NCBI GenBank assembly: GCA_950097015.1
Contig: CATNEN010000025.1
Span: forward strand, 3,152,001-3,216,000
DNA: 64,000 nucleotides
DNA from: Macrostomum hystrix
Lineage: Eukaryota > Platyhelminthes > Macrostomidae
Direction: 5' to 3'
Under the pieces are notes generated by a model. The model saw nothing but the letters and a program-made list of their open reading frames with translations, was not told where the DNA came from and did not search any database. This document shows positions 40,627 through 51,185 of the stretch, piece by piece. The position numbers and the translations under genes were made by a program. The stretch's first letter is position 1. Each line of letters opens with the position of its first letter.

Positions 40627-43134
40627 ATGGCCAGCGGCGGCGGTACCAGCTGTGACAGAGGTGCAGGCGGAGATGCGAGATTGTCTATGGTACATCGGCA
40701 GCCGCCGCCACCGCCGCCGCCACCACTGCGTCTGCAATCCGAAACAAGGTAAAGTCTTCAAGGAGTTTCAGATCGAGTTTCCAAATTTTCAACTAGAGTC
40801 ATATGAAAGTTAGGTGTGCTGGGCAGTGTCACCTGTGCAATACAGCTTTAGCGGATAAAAGCAGGCGAGCTTGCCGCACAATGACAGCGCACTTCTAGTT
40901 AGCACACTTCATGCCGAAGCCCATCTGAAAAGAGGTCTAGGGGTTCTCACGCGGGAGAGCTTCGGACTCCTAAATGATATTCAGAATTGCACCACTGGCT
41001 ATAAATCTGGCCCAACCTGGTTAGGTAAAACTATTTTTTCAACTCGATCAACTAGATTTCCGTCTCACGACTCTACCGGCACAATTAACGAGCAGCAGCA
41101 GCAGCAGGCCCGCTTTAACTTGAAGTTCAGCATCAACGTGCCATGCAGCGATGTGCGCCGACTGGCACAGACCGGAGCCAAGCTGCTCTACTCGCTGAAG
41201 GACTGCTCGCGGGCCGGCCGAGTGAACTGGAAGCTGCGCATGAGGCGGTGCGAGCTGGCCGACAGGTAAAACTGGACTGAGCTTGCGACAGTTTGGCAAG
41301 TACCACTAGTATAGGTAGCTAGTAGTTGTTGTAATATTAAACTGCCAACATCTTTTTTTAACTTAAGCTCGATGAATTTAGTACAGTACATTTTCTATCG
41401 CCTCAAAGCAACCTTCATCCTTCGACTGCCACCAACAGTTGCGAAGCCAGTGCACCATCGACAATAGAACAGTCGGCACAGGTCGATCCTGCGGATCCCT
41501 ACGTGTCGCTCTACTTGAAGTTCGAGCCGCAGGTGTTCGCCGAGTCGGCCAGCTGCGCCGTCGAGTTCGCCGTTCGCGTCGCCGGACCTGGCGGTCGCAG
41601 CGTGGATCGGCGCAGCTGCGGCCGACGCGAGTTCAGCCTGGCCGAGTGCTGCCGCGGCTGGGCGCGCTTTGCCCGCGCCTCGGAGCTGGAGGCGCTCGCC
41701 TCCAGAAGCGACGGCGTCGAACACCTGAAACTCAGCGGCGTCCTGCACATGTTCGAAGCCTCCAGAGTGCTCTATCCGGAGCGGCGGCACAACTTTGCCA
41801 GGTGTCAGCAGGGCGCCGATTTTCGGCTGCGCGTGCAGCTGGCTACCTTTCAGGTGCACCGGGCGGTGCTGGCGCTCAACTCGGACTATTTCGCCAGCCT
41901 GCTGGCTAGACCAGACTCGCTTGAGTCCCGCCAGGGACAGGCCGTGCTCAGAGATGACCGGATTCAGGTGAGGCGCTGCATATAAGATGAAAAAGCCCGC
42001 AAAGCTCCGGAATCCTGCCTCCCTGTCCAATCGCTCCCATTTTTCATTTGTCTCCTCTTGTCGGCAGCATAATCTCTTCATAATCTTATCTGTACGCAGC
42101 CTTGGTAGTGGAGAATAGCTCAATAGCTGCAGCAGTGCCACAGTGCTATAGTATCTATGTACGAGTCCTCTTTAGTCGTGCTCGTGATTATGGAGTGCCG
42201 GTGTACAGTCTAGACTCTTAAAACCTGCAGGATGTGCACCTCATGCTGCAGTTCATGTATCCGGGCTACCCTGACGTTATCGACGACGACACCTTGCGGC
42301 CGTTAAGTTGTTTGGCTGCCAAATACCAGGTGCACACATTGGCATGGCACTGCATGCAGTACATTGATAGGTATGCTTATAGCAGAATGTTTATTTGTTA
42401 TTCAATAAATTAAAAACAATTCCGATGAAACTTTGATATTGGACGGCGAAAGTTTGACGTGTCTTTATGACGCAATTGCGGTGGTTGTTGATACGTTCTT
42501 TTTTTAAGTCAAGGATCTACGTCGAATCCAAAAGTTTCATAGTTCGAGTAGTCTATACGGCTATTGCTAGTTTACTCAGCAGGCATGAAAAAACGCAAAT
42601 CTTGAAGTGGCTTGGGCTGTGGCAACCAACAGTAGATTATGTACTCGTATCTGACAATTTTTCGCAACGTCAGACTAAATTTGCTTATTGTGCATTTTGG
42701 CTTGGTCCAGATTGGCGCGAATATTGAAGCAAACAATTCAACAAAAAGCTAAGTAAAATCTGCCGCCATTATATAGCAAGCTTGTCGAGTATCCAGCACC
42801 GGACGCGGAGCGGGCCGCTCTCTATTACTCAGTCTGCCAGGACTGGCTGCATTGTCCAGACCTGGCCGAGCAGTGCGTCCGAGCTGCCGCCCACCTGCCC
42901 TGGCGCGGAGGACTGCGCGAGGCTCGCCATTTTAGAGCGCTCGATGAGACTCGCAAATCCACCTTCCTGCAGGCCTACCTCGACTTCAGGGAGACAACGC
43001 CGCCGGAGCAGCCCCTGCCATCGCTCACAGGCCCACGCGGAGTTCAGCAGGCGGGCGACAACTCGCTTTCTTCGGACACTGGAGTGCCCGCTGAAGACGA
43101 CGACGATGAAGCCGATGATGAAACAGATGACTGA
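40627..43134 (+). CDS. MATH-BTB protein, five exons, 452 aa
   Basis: Exons 40627-40748, 41056-41265, 41439-41967, 42231-42370, 42777-43134; all phases agree and the frame closes at TGA 43132-43134. Residues 1-40 are Gly- then Pro-rich. A MATH/TRAF-like fold spans about 61-218: RFNLKFSINV, VNWKLRM, YVSLYLKFEP, CAVEFAVRV, CRGWARFARASEL, LKLSGVLHMF. A BTB/POZ domain spans about 237-345: ADFRLRVQLATFQVHRAVLA, LNSDYFASLL, LMLQFMYPGYPDVIDDDTLR, LAAKYQVHTLAWHCMQYI. A BACK-like helical part and an acidic tail (EDDDDEADDETDD) follow. MATH-BTB proteins of the SPOP/BATH group bring substrates to CUL3 ubiquitin ligase; that role is inferred. It is divergent from SPOP, with a longer MATH insertion, so I give no symbol. 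Confidence 0.85.
40925..40992 (+). mobile_element. SINE head in MATH-BTB intron 1
   Basis: AGGTCTAGGGGTTCTCACGC and GAGAGCTTCGGACTCCTAAA resemble the A-box and anticodon-arm part of family 1. Short and partial. Confidence 0.35.
42371..42776. other. MATH-BTB intron 4
   Basis: AT-rich, no repeat. The acceptor is TTATATAG at 42776. Confidence 0.5.
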
Positions 43135-43149
43135 CAGCTAGACTCTTAA

Positions 43150-43368
43150 AGTCAATGCTAAGACTCTCACACCAAGGCCCCTGAGCTCTGAGCCCCATTA
43201 ATTTGGGGCGCAGAGGCGAAAGGAGGACAATGTCCCCAAGGCACAGTGAGTGTTAGTCCGGCTGAAGATGAGACACTTGTGCACCATTGTGGGAGTGTGC
43301 CTGTTTTCTTAGGCGTGTGCTCAAGGGGTCAGTGGAATGTGCGGAATTGCCTCCTCGCTGGAAGCAAT
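43150..43368 (+). mobile_element. SINE family 2 copy just after the MATH-BTB stop
   Basis: CCCAAGGCACAGTGAGTGTT, GTGCTCAAGGGGTCAGTGGA and GGAATTGCCTCCTC are the reverse complement of the body at 56000-56295, hence plus orientation. It begins about 16 bases after the stop codon and is probably in the 3' UTR. Confidence 0.65.
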
Positions 43369-44086
43369 GGTACAATGCTTTATTTTTATACGCTAAAAGT
43401 CCGACTCGTATTAATACTCATACATCAGCATTTTTAATTACTCCATCAACCATTAACACTTGCACATTTAAATTTTTGTCAAGAATTTTCTTTTTAACTT
43501 CTGTTCGGTGGCGTTCAAACCCTAACAAGTCCATTTAACTCGCTCCATTCAGCCTCCATCCACGCCAACGAGGATGCAAGAGTACGAGCACAAGCAGTAT
43601 ACTAGTACTGACGCGCTGCGCATTGTGGGTTGAACCTCGTGGGCGAAAACTGTGCGCCAAAAACTGGGGACATTGGTTCTAGACATGTAATATGGAAGAA
43701 AAAGAAATGAAAACAGAAAATGCTTTCTACGAGCTATTAAAAGATATTTTTAATGAGCGAAACAAAATAATGGAACAAAAATGCAATCCAAACTGTATTG
43801 CTTACGGCTGCCATGGTTACACTGACGAAGCGTGCGCTGGGACCGATAGAAAATCGTTTTAAAAGCAGAATAAAATGTGGAAGAACATCTATACAATATA
43901 TACAAAAGGATAAACAAGATCAAACTAAGAAAAAATATTTTGTGACCAAAATAGCACTTTTTCACTTAAACTTTGTAATAAACGTTTTATCCAGTCTCAC
44001 AAACAGTGATGACAGAGAAATACACAATTGAATAAACATATGCAGTGTATAAAAGGCGGCTGTAGGGTATGAAGTTCTCAAAATAG
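43369..44086. other. Intergenic, AT-rich
   Basis: 3' flanks of two convergent transcription units. No further feature seen. Confidence 0.35.
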
Positions 44087-44092
44087 TTTATT
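44087..44092 (-). terminator. PolyA signal of the minus-strand gene
   Basis: TTTATT on the plus strand is AATAAA on the minus strand, 22 bases after the stop codon of the 44115-44573 exon. Confidence 0.55.
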
Positions 44093-44114
44093 TGAATTTC
44101 TACTATCAGAAGTA

Positions 44115-44573
44115 TCAGCTAGCGGCTTTTTTGGAACCGCGTTTCAGTCTTTTCCATGGTGGCTGCTGCTTCGGACGCACCGACCGCAGCTGTCGCTGCT
44201 GGCTGCACTTCCTAATGGCGCTTGGTGGCTGAGGATTGAACACATTCGATTGCGACGCCGCCTCTTGGAGCGAAGTATCACCCAGATTGAGACCAGGCTG
44301 CTGCGGACAATGAGACACCTTCGACTGCTCAACCTGGCTGACTGCTTTCGAAGCACTCGGAAAACCATCATGTTTAGCGTCATCATTCAACGTCTCGATT
44401 GGTGATAGCTTCCGATAGGCAACCAGCACAACGGGACTCTTCTCTGCCGCTTCCATGGTCTTCTCACTAGACCTGTCTGACACTGCGGTTACTTTACGTC
44501 TTTTGCGCTTATTTGCCGCGCCCGAAGATGTCGCAGTCCTGCTGTCAGAGCAGCAGCTGTAGCTGGTCCTTGT
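44115..44573 (-). CDS. Terminal exon of an unrecognised basic protein
   Basis: Open from a good minus-strand acceptor (CACTCGCAG) at 44574 to the stop at 44115. The frame begins TRTSYSCCSDSRTATSSGAA, then NKRKRRKVTAVSDRSSEKT, VVLVAYRKLSPIETL, and ends RPKQQPPWKRLKRGSKKAAS. Two basic clusters look like nuclear localisation signals. No domain recognised. The upstream intron contains a 21-bp repeat and, inside it, the hAT element, so earlier exons would lie beyond 48.6 kb; I did not find them. The polyA signal and splice site support a real exon. Confidence 0.5.
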   Translation of the reverse strand, partial: TRTSYSCCSDSRTATSSGAANKRKRRKVTAVSDRSSEKTMEAAEKSPVVLVAYRKLSPIETLNDDAKHDGFPSASKAVSQVEQSKVSHCPQQPGLNLGDTSLQEAASQSNVFNPQPPSAIRKCSQQRQLRSVRPKQQPPWKRLKRGSKKAAS

Positions 44574-44599
44574 CTGCGAGTGTGTGCATGTGGGGTTAT

Positions 44600-44961
44600 T
44601 TCCCTGCTGCGATTCAATTTATGGTTCTTGTTGTGATACAATTTATGGTTCTTGTTGCGATTCCTGCTGCGATTCTATTTATGGTTCCTGCTGCGATTCT
44701 ATTTATGGTTTCTTTTAAATTCTAGTTATGGTTCCTGCTGCGTTTTCTATGATTCCTGTTGCATTCTATTTATGGTTCCTGCTGCGATTCTATTTTTGGT
44801 TCCTGCTGCGTTTCTATTTATGGTTTCTTTTGCATTCTAGTTATGGTTCCTGCTGCGTTTTCTATGATTCCTGTTGCATTCTATTTATGGTTCTTGATGC
44901 GATTCTATTTTTGGTTCCTGCTGCGATTCTATTTATGGTTCTTGCTGTCATTCTGTCAACG
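44600..44961. repeat. 21/24-bp minisatellite, left part, split by hAT
   Basis: Core CTGCGATTCTATTTATGGTT then C/CC. Resumes at 48640 after the transposon. Confidence 0.9.
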
Positions 44962-44969
44962 ATTCCAGC
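44962..44969. repeat. hAT target-site duplication, left
   Basis: ATTCCAGC, repeated exactly at 48640-48647. Eight bases is the length made by hAT transposases. Confidence 0.9.
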
Positions 44970-47900
44970 CAGTGTTCCCACTCCAATCTACCCATTTTTC
45001 CTCCGCAGCCTAAAGAAAATTCCGCAGATAGCTTAACCTATTAAATATGATAAGATTTTCAACAAAACTATGGAAAAAAACTTTTGAACAAGCATTTTTT
45101 TAAACTCAAAATAAGTAAGCAAGTCTAAGTCAATGTATTCTAGACTTCCAGTTTACAATCAAGTTGTCAACCCATCACATTGGCTGTGGATGGCAAAAAG
45201 TTCTTTTTATTCTACTTTAACGAAAAAACAATGGCTGGCTCAATGTTTGCACTTTACGGAAAAGATTTGACGTGTCACGTGACACACAGGCACAACTGCT
45301 ATTTAGTTACAACTACAAGCATTAAACATTCTTTAGGTTCTATTCAACTGTTAATAAAAGTAAAACTAATTAAGTAAAGTTAACTACTAGAGATACAATA
45401 CTTTGCTTATTAATTAGACTGCTGCCAAGACTAGAGATTGGACAGGATGAAGATTTTTGGGATTGGGATTCCTAATTTCGGGAATCGGGATTGCAATTCA
45501 TGATTGAATTTCAGGTTTCAGCATTTAAAGATATGAATATATAAGATGGTTGGATGGGATCTCAAAATAATTTCAGAATCATGATCATGAGTTTGGCCAG
45601 GATCCCAGGCTTTTGTGATCGGGATCCAATCCTACCTCTAGTCAAGACGCGTGACATTGTCTTATTAGTTACTAGTACGCCCCATTGTTCTGTTTTCTAG
45701 TGATTTGCATATCATCTTGGCGGCCTTTTTCAGTGCTTCTGCAGCCAGCTCGTCTTGAGTCTTCAACTTTCGCTTCAGCAGCTTGGCGTCATCATGTAGA
45801 GCTTTGGCCTCTCGCTCTTCTAAAGTCCTCATTTTTTTCTGATACTCGAGCAGCATAGCCGAAGCAGCTCGCTTCTCAGCTTCAATTATTTCACGCTCTG
45901 CAGCCAACTTTTTTTCAGCCGCCTCCAATTCCATCTTCTTCTTGTTTACTTCAATCTCAGCAGCAAGCTGCTCTTCCAACTGTTTAGCGGCAATCCGTGC
46001 ATCTTTCTTGGCCTTATCAGCATCTCTTTGCTGTTGAAGGAATTCCATGTACACTGAACGAGCCTTCCCAGCAGACTGAACGTAGACGTCTGTCAATGGA
46101 AAGTTTTCGCAGGTTGTAGGCTCCTCACCAACTAGCCCAGATTGGCGGATGTAGTGTCGAACAAAAAGGCAGGCATCAATAGACAATTCACCAAGCTTGT
46201 TGCGTTTTTTCGTTAACAAGTCCGATAACTCGCTAAAGACTCGCTCTACTGCAGCGTTGCCTGGCTGAATGGTCAGAGCACCCAAAGCTAGTCGGGTTAG
46301 TGTGCCGTACTTTTTTTGACCACCAAGCTCTAGGGCTGACACGCGAAGCCAAAATGTAACCACATCATTGTCCTTAGCCAAAGCCACTACCTGTTGGTCA
46401 ACGAGGAAGCATCGCCATTCGGAATCAATTTTTGATACGGAATCAGGTGTATATTCCATTTGTTTGGCTAGGTTACATGCAGCAAGCGATGTAGTAGCTG
46501 CTGCGAGACCGACTTTCATAGGATATTGCGGATCCAGAAATTGTAGCGAGCGTAAGACAGGATTCGACAGAGGCAAATGTTCTTGCAAGTACAATGCAAG
46601 TTCACGATAGAAGGTGCGAACACGTAGGAAAAAGAGCTTCTGTTGAGTGTCCGACAAGCCTTTTTTTAATGTCTCTTTAGCTGCTTCGCCGATAAAGATG
46701 GCTTCATTAGAGAGGAAGTATTTGCCTTCCAACGACAAATTTCTCAAATGTCGATTGTTCTCCTGAATGTGCGCTGGATTTAAAAAGAATGACAAAGTCT
46801 GCCTAAACAAATTGCGGACTTCTCCATGCAAAAGATGGACACACGGCTCCTCTGTCTGAAATGCCTTCTCGAATTGGTCTAGATGCGGCAAGACAGCAGC
46901 CAGAAATTGCAGATTAAGCAGTGTATGCGTCGACTTTAGGTGCTCAGCAATTTCTTTGGTCTTTTTGGTCTTTTGCTCAATCAGAGATGGATTCTTCACA
47001 AAGAATTCTTCCAGAGAATCATATTGCTCAATAAGCCTATTAACAACAGGCAAAAGCTGCACCCATCTTGTTTCAACGCGCCGCAACATGCGATGCTGGG
47101 CCACTTGAAGCAGTGACTGAACTTTGTTATAACGCGTCCACCTTTTCGAGGTCTGAAAGTAGGAGAACACTTCATCAGCGAAGTCCTCTACATTTCCATC
47201 AAAGGCTTCACATGCACGTCGAACCGCATTGGAGACAATATGCAAACTGCATGGTCCAATGGAAACAAGATGAGATGCAAAGTCATGCATTATTTTTTGG
47301 AAGCCGTTAAACTTTCCAACCATAACTGCTGGTCCATCTGTTGATATGCTAACACAGTTCCTAATCGGAATGTTGAATTCATCGAGAATCTTCAAAACTT
47401 CCTCTTTCAGAGCAGCGGCTGAGCAGTCAGAAACTTCAACTGTTTTCAAGGCAGTTGTACACAGCCTTCCCTTCTTCGACGACACAAATGATATTACAAC
47501 TGCCATGTGCTTTCGTGCCCCATCAGATGACTCGTCAATAGAAAGGGAAAACAGTCCGCAGCCAGAGTTCAAGTCTTGAATCATCTCATCACGCATCACT
47601 GGTGCAAGAGCGTGATTAACAAGATAGCACAGTTTTGTGCGATGGCACTTCATGTCTTGAGCAATTTTGCTATCATGAAACATAGCTGGGTACACACCCG
47701 AGTGGTCGGCTGTATTGTACGCAATATTGTGCTCAATAAAATGGATTCCAAGTCGCAGCTCTGCCATTAGCACTTCTGCGTCAGCCTTCTTCATGGCAGT
47801 GAAAGATGGCTTGCTGCCTTGAGTAGGAAAAAAGTGTGCTATCCCAGTCTCATTCATGACTGGCAATCGACTCTTGTGCTTCTTGCCTTGGGCGTGGGCT

Positions 47901-48639
47901 GTAACTGCGCCGAACCCACTAGTGCCGAGGTGAAATGATTTTTTGCACACGGTGCAGAAGCCAAGCAGTTCGTCACTTCGATCAGGCTGAAGCCACTCGC
48001 TAAGGACTCGTCCATCAATGGATCGCTGTAACCACTCATGTCGAAATGCTGTTGCACGAGGCTTGCTTAGAGACATCTCACTACGAGGGTACGAGCGTAT
48101 TCTCAGAATATTTTTTCAGTTATTGTCTTATTGAGTTAAACGCAAGTCGCAAAGGCAGCAAAGCTGAAAAATAAGTTGAGCTACTTTGTAAAGTCTTTCT
48201 AGCCAACCTGATCTATTTAATTAACTATTGGTATTGACTCATTAAACTCGCTTCCAGACTCATTAGGTTCCAATTTCCATTCTAGCTCTATGCGAAAAAC
48301 TAAGTTTCCTAGTAAGAGGGTGGCGGTGGAACATAGACTAAACTAAGAACTACAATCAATAAAGAAATGAACTTTTAAACAGTAGTATAATGTGTACAAA
48401 TAATTAAGGAGAATTCCAACAAATAGAAAATACTAGATATTGACAAATATATATATATATAAGATATTTAGTATATAGATTGTATAAAACTAAAGTGTGT
48501 CCTCAATTCCTCATATATTCAAATATCAGAGCAAAATCGGAGCAACCAAATTTCCGCAGATTGCAAAATTCCTCTTGATTTTCCACAGGCGAGCCAGAAA
48601 TTCCGCATTGCGGAATTTCCGCAGGTAGTGGGAACACTG
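44970..48639 (-). mobile_element. Complete hAT DNA transposon, 3.67 kb
   Basis: 13-bp terminal inverted repeats CAGTGTTCCCACT (44970-44982) and the reverse complement (48627-48639), flanked by a perfect 8-bp duplication. Subterminal copies of a CCGCAG/AATTCCGCA motif lie inside both ends (left TCCGCAGCC and TTCCGCAGATAG; right TTTCCGCAGATTG and AATTTCCGCAGGTAG). It carries one long intronless transposase frame. It sits inside a minisatellite that continues on both sides. Confidence 0.93.
45665..48076 (-). CDS. hAT transposase, 803 aa, intact
   Basis: Single open frame. Residues 35-70 form a C2H2-type BED-like finger (C41, C44, H61, H67). Catalytic candidates of the RNase-H-like core: D181 in FSLSIDESSDG, D247 in SISTDGPAVM, and E611 in NAAVERVFSE, which opens the hAT dimerisation motif (LTKKRNKLGELSIDACLFV follows). 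Residues about 680-800 form a charged coiled coil rich in Lys, Glu and Ala, an unusual extension for the family. No stop or frameshift interrupts it. Together with perfect ends, this suggests a young copy. Confidence 0.92.
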   Translation of the reverse strand: MSLSKPRATAFRHEWLQRSIDGRVLSEWLQPDRSDELLGFCTVCKKSFHLGTSGFGAVTAHAQGKKHKSRLPVMNETGIAHFFPTQGSKPSFTAMKKADAEVLMAELRLGIHFIEHNIAYNTADHSGVYPAMFHDSKIAQDMKCHRTKLCYLVNHALAPVMRDEMIQDLNSGCGLFSLSIDESSDGARKHMAVVISFVSSKKGRLCTTALKTVEVSDCSAAALKEEVLKILDEFNIPIRNCVSISTDGPAVMVGKFNGFQKIMHDFASHLVSIGPCSLHIVSNAVRRACEAFDGNVEDFADEVFSYFQTSKRWTRYNKVQSLLQVAQHRMLRRVETRWVQLLPVVNRLIEQYDSLEEFFVKNPSLIEQKTKKTKEIAEHLKSTHTLLNLQFLAAVLPHLDQFEKAFQTEEPCVHLLHGEVRNLFRQTLSFFLNPAHIQENNRHLRNLSLEGKYFLSNEAIFIGEAAKETLKKGLSDTQQKLFFLRVRTFYRELALYLQEHLPLSNPVLRSLQFLDPQYPMKVGLAAATTSLAACNLAKQMEYTPDSVSKIDSEWRCFLVDQQVVALAKDNDVVTFWLRVSALELGGQKKYGTLTRLALGALTIQPGNAAVERVFSELSDLLTKKRNKLGELSIDACLFVRHYIRQSGLVGEEPTTCENFPLTDVYVQSAGKARSVYMEFLQQQRDADKAKKDARIAAKQLEEQLAAEIEVNKKKMELEAAEKKLAAEREIIEAEKRAASAMLLEYQKKMRTLEEREAKALHDDAKLLKRKLKTQDELAAEALKKAAKMICKSLENRTMGRTSN

Positions 48640-48715
48640 ATTCCAGCTGCGATTCTATACAAGATCCTGCTACGATTCTGTCTACGACTCCTGCTGCGAT
48701 TCTATTCAGTGTTTC
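48640..48715. repeat. hAT target-site duplication, right, and resumed minisatellite
   Basis: ATTCCAGC at 48640-48647, then CTGCGATTCTATACAAGATC-like units continuing the array of 44600-44961. Confidence 0.88.
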
Positions 48716-49135
48716 TTTTGAGTGGCTTTTGCTGGGATTTCATTAAATGTTATTGCCGTGTATAATTAAAAGTCGAAGAGCTAACTTTGGTGAGTTATTG
48801 CTGGCAGTATAATATTAGGCAAACCATTGGAGTGTATTGAAATTTATATTGCTAATAATATTACGCGGTTTCCACTAAAAAATACGGAACAGGGCGCATC
48901 GCATAAAATATTCAAGCCCGATTGGAATTCATGAAATTAAAACAGTCAGTCTAATACGACTTAAAGAAAATTAAAATTAATACATTTGCAAGGAAGATTG
49001 CAGGCCAAGACAATAGTGATCAAATACTCGTAAGCATAGGAACTGTGGGCTAAAAATTACCGACTCGCTTCTAAAAATGCAGCCCGTCCTATGGATTGTT
49101 TAATTCGCATTCACTGACTAATTGAATACAAAAAC
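48716..49135. other. AT-rich spacer
   Basis: No feature seen. Upstream exons of the 44115-44573 gene may lie here but none is convincing. Confidence 0.3.
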
Positions 49136-49345
49136 CTGACAATGTCCTAGGTCACTAAAAACTGACAATGTCCTAGGTCACTAAAAACTGACAATGTCCT
49201 AGGTCACTAAAAACTGACAATATCGTAAGTCCGTAACAACTGACAATGTCCTAGGTCACTAAAAACTGACAATATCGTAAGTCCGTAACAACTGACAATG
49301 TCCTAGATCACTAACAACTGACAATGTCCTATGTCCCTAACAATT
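49136..49345. repeat. 26-bp repeat, about 8 copies
   Basis: Core CTGACAATGTCCTAGGTCAC then TAAAAA; variants with ATCGTAAGTCCGTAAC. Confidence 0.9.
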
Positions 49346-49701
49346 TACTACTGTGTACATTTCATTACATGACTAGCTATATCTCCATTGACCCGAAAAC
49401 CAAAAAACATTGTTCCAGAAAACTATATCAAATTAAACGATTCGACCAGCCAAAATATTGGCGAATAAAATACTTTTAAAACTAGCAGCTTAGATTGCAA
49501 TGCGAGAGGACAATTAAACTTTAACAAACATGGAATAGAAGATAATGCCGAACTAATTTGAGTAATACACTTGTACTTTTCGGGAACAAAATAGCGTTAA
49601 AACGCGCAATTATTAGACTTATTTCATAGCTACTGTATTGATTTAAATCCAAAGCCCTAACCTTAGTCTTTAATCTATAATATCGATCGGGTTAGATTCC
49701 G
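49346..49701. other. AT-rich region, 3' flank of ELOF1
   Basis: Contains the minus-strand 3' UTR of ELOF1. A variant polyA signal (AATAAG, minus strand, near 49617) is possible. Confidence 0.35.
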
Positions 49702-51158
49702 CTACGCGTTGGCTTCTTCGCAGGCGTCCACCCAGTCGCCGTAGACATCGATAGGCTCAGATAGGTAATTAATGTTGGTCTGAAAGTCTTCTAGGCAGAC
49801 TCGACAGGAGATTGAGCCGACACCGGCTGCCCGATTCCTTGTGTGTGTGTTCGACAATACGCGCTTTAGTATATAGTAGTAAATATCTGCAATTTATTCC
49901 CCGTAATAAACGGGGAGTAATATGTACTCCCCGTTTTCCCACCAACGCAGTCTGTCTTAAAGCATTTCATTTATTTGCCCCGGGAAATAAATGATTTATT
50001 TCACGCTCGCCCGGGGCGGATAAACGGAACGTTTACCATAGACAACTCACAGACGTCTGGGGGAAATAAAAAGAAAGTAGCTGGAAGCTAGCCATAGCTC
50101 AGACAGCCTTTCCGGCCTTAAACACCTAGTGTACACTTTTTACCACAGACGCTTCTTCTTCAAACAGGTCTGCTTTTTACCATAGACTATGGACGACAGA
50201 GTCCGAGAGAGAAAGAGAGAGTCAGAGTTTATACACAAAGCATAAAAGTGCAATCAAAGTTGGCGGGCAAACGGGGAATACATACCATATTTCACATTTA
50301 TTTCGGCTGTCTAGGGTGGAAAAGCACTCGGTTTCGCCTCGGTCAATAAATTTGCGCCTCGAGCCTTCCATCCTAGGGAGCCGAAATAAATGGGAAATAT
50401 GATACATCTATTCCTCACTTGTTTATTGGCCTGTCTCTTTGGCTCTGAAAAATAAATGAACTGAACAATACCATCGATTTTTTGGAGCGTCCAAGTGGGG
50501 AATAATTTAATGAGAATTGTTCACGTAAGTTTCAGTGGGGGAACAAAGCTGTGAAAGACATGTCTATCATTGTCTATGGCTCAAAAGGAGTCCAGTGGTC
50601 GATGGAGAAACAAAGATTGAAATTCGGAAGTATGTTGACGCGTATGACAATAATACAAGACTCGATGCAGATGTTAACAATCTGACTAAAGTTGAAAAGC
50701 ATGGACATATATACATATATAATATATTCTTCTATCTATACTAAACTAGTACCACTTAAAGGATTTAGCCATGATCTAAAGAAGTGGGGCTTACTAAGGC
50801 GGTGTACAGTCTTTCAGTTAATGGACTGCAAAGCGGACACACCTACCCAAACTTCTACCCTAGCTGGTGATTAGCAATCGTGGATTAAGTAAGTCACTTG
50901 CTCAGGGAAATAAACTGTCCCCCCTATGGCTGAATTCGACCTCTCGGTCACAAGTCTAAAGCTTTACTCTGAACAATCGGATAAACCTAAATGTTAACAG
51001 CAGAAATATGATATTGTCAGTGTAAACAAGACAAATACTCACATCTTAACCTCGCAGGACTTCTCGTGGTTACAAAATGGACAGTTAAATAGCATGTCAA
51101 GGGGCACAATGGCCTTCTGCTTCGGTGGTGGCTTTCTAGCCTTCCTTCGGCGTCCCAT
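49702..51158 (-). CDS. ELOF1: Transcription elongation factor 1 homologue, two coding exons, 83 aa
   Basis: Exon 1 51158-51043 and exon 2 49837-49702, joined in phase 2 (donor GTGAGT, acceptor CACACAAG). Starts [20 protein letters not shown]; zinc ligands C26, C29, C50, C53 in [14 protein letters not shown] and [10 protein letters not shown]; ends [20 protein letters not shown] then A. The length equals that of human ELOF1 and the alignment needs no gap. It binds RNA polymerase II during elongation and helps transcription-coupled repair in other eukaryotes. The 1.2-kb intron contains MITE-like inverted repeats and no minisatellite. A pyrimidine-rich acceptor (TGTATCTTCAG) lies 16 bases before the ATG. 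Confidence 0.96.
49895..50035. mobile_element. MITE-like inverted-repeat element
   Basis: ACGGGGAGTA and TACTCCCCGT form a tight hairpin at 49909-49934; GCCCCGGGAAATAAATGATT and the reverse-like TTTATTTCACGCTCGCCCGG follow. Shares ATTCCCCG and AAATAAATG words with 50268-50428. Confidence 0.45.
50268..50428. mobile_element. MITE-like element with about 36-bp inverted repeats
   Basis: GGGGAATACATACCATATTT onward (50273-50310) pairs with the reverse of AGCCGAAATAAATGGGAAAT onward (50380-50418), a few mismatches. About 160 bp, non-coding, in the ELOF1 intron. Confidence 0.6.
50800..50985 (-). mobile_element. Reverse SINE family 1 fragment in the ELOF1 intron
   Basis: GTACAGTCTTTCAGTTAATG, AGCTGGTGATTAGC, CACTTGCTCAGGG and an antisense B box (TGAATTCGACCTCTCG) occur in reverse-SINE order. 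Confidence 0.55.
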
Positions 51159-51185
51159 TGTGAATGCTGATTTGCTGAAGATACA
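51159..51185 (-). promoter_or_regulatory. Splice acceptor just upstream of the ELOF1 start
   Basis: Minus strand reads CTTCTTGTATCTTCAG, 16 bases before ATG. It could be the acceptor of a 5' UTR intron or of spliced-leader trans-splicing. Confidence 0.4.

Noticed and set aside
41395-42141. Reverse frame of 248 codons
   Set aside because: Antisense to the well-supported MATH-BTB exon; arises from GC-rich codon bias.
46368-47770. Plus-strand frames inside the transposase
   Set aside because: Antisense shadows of the intact minus-strand hAT gene.
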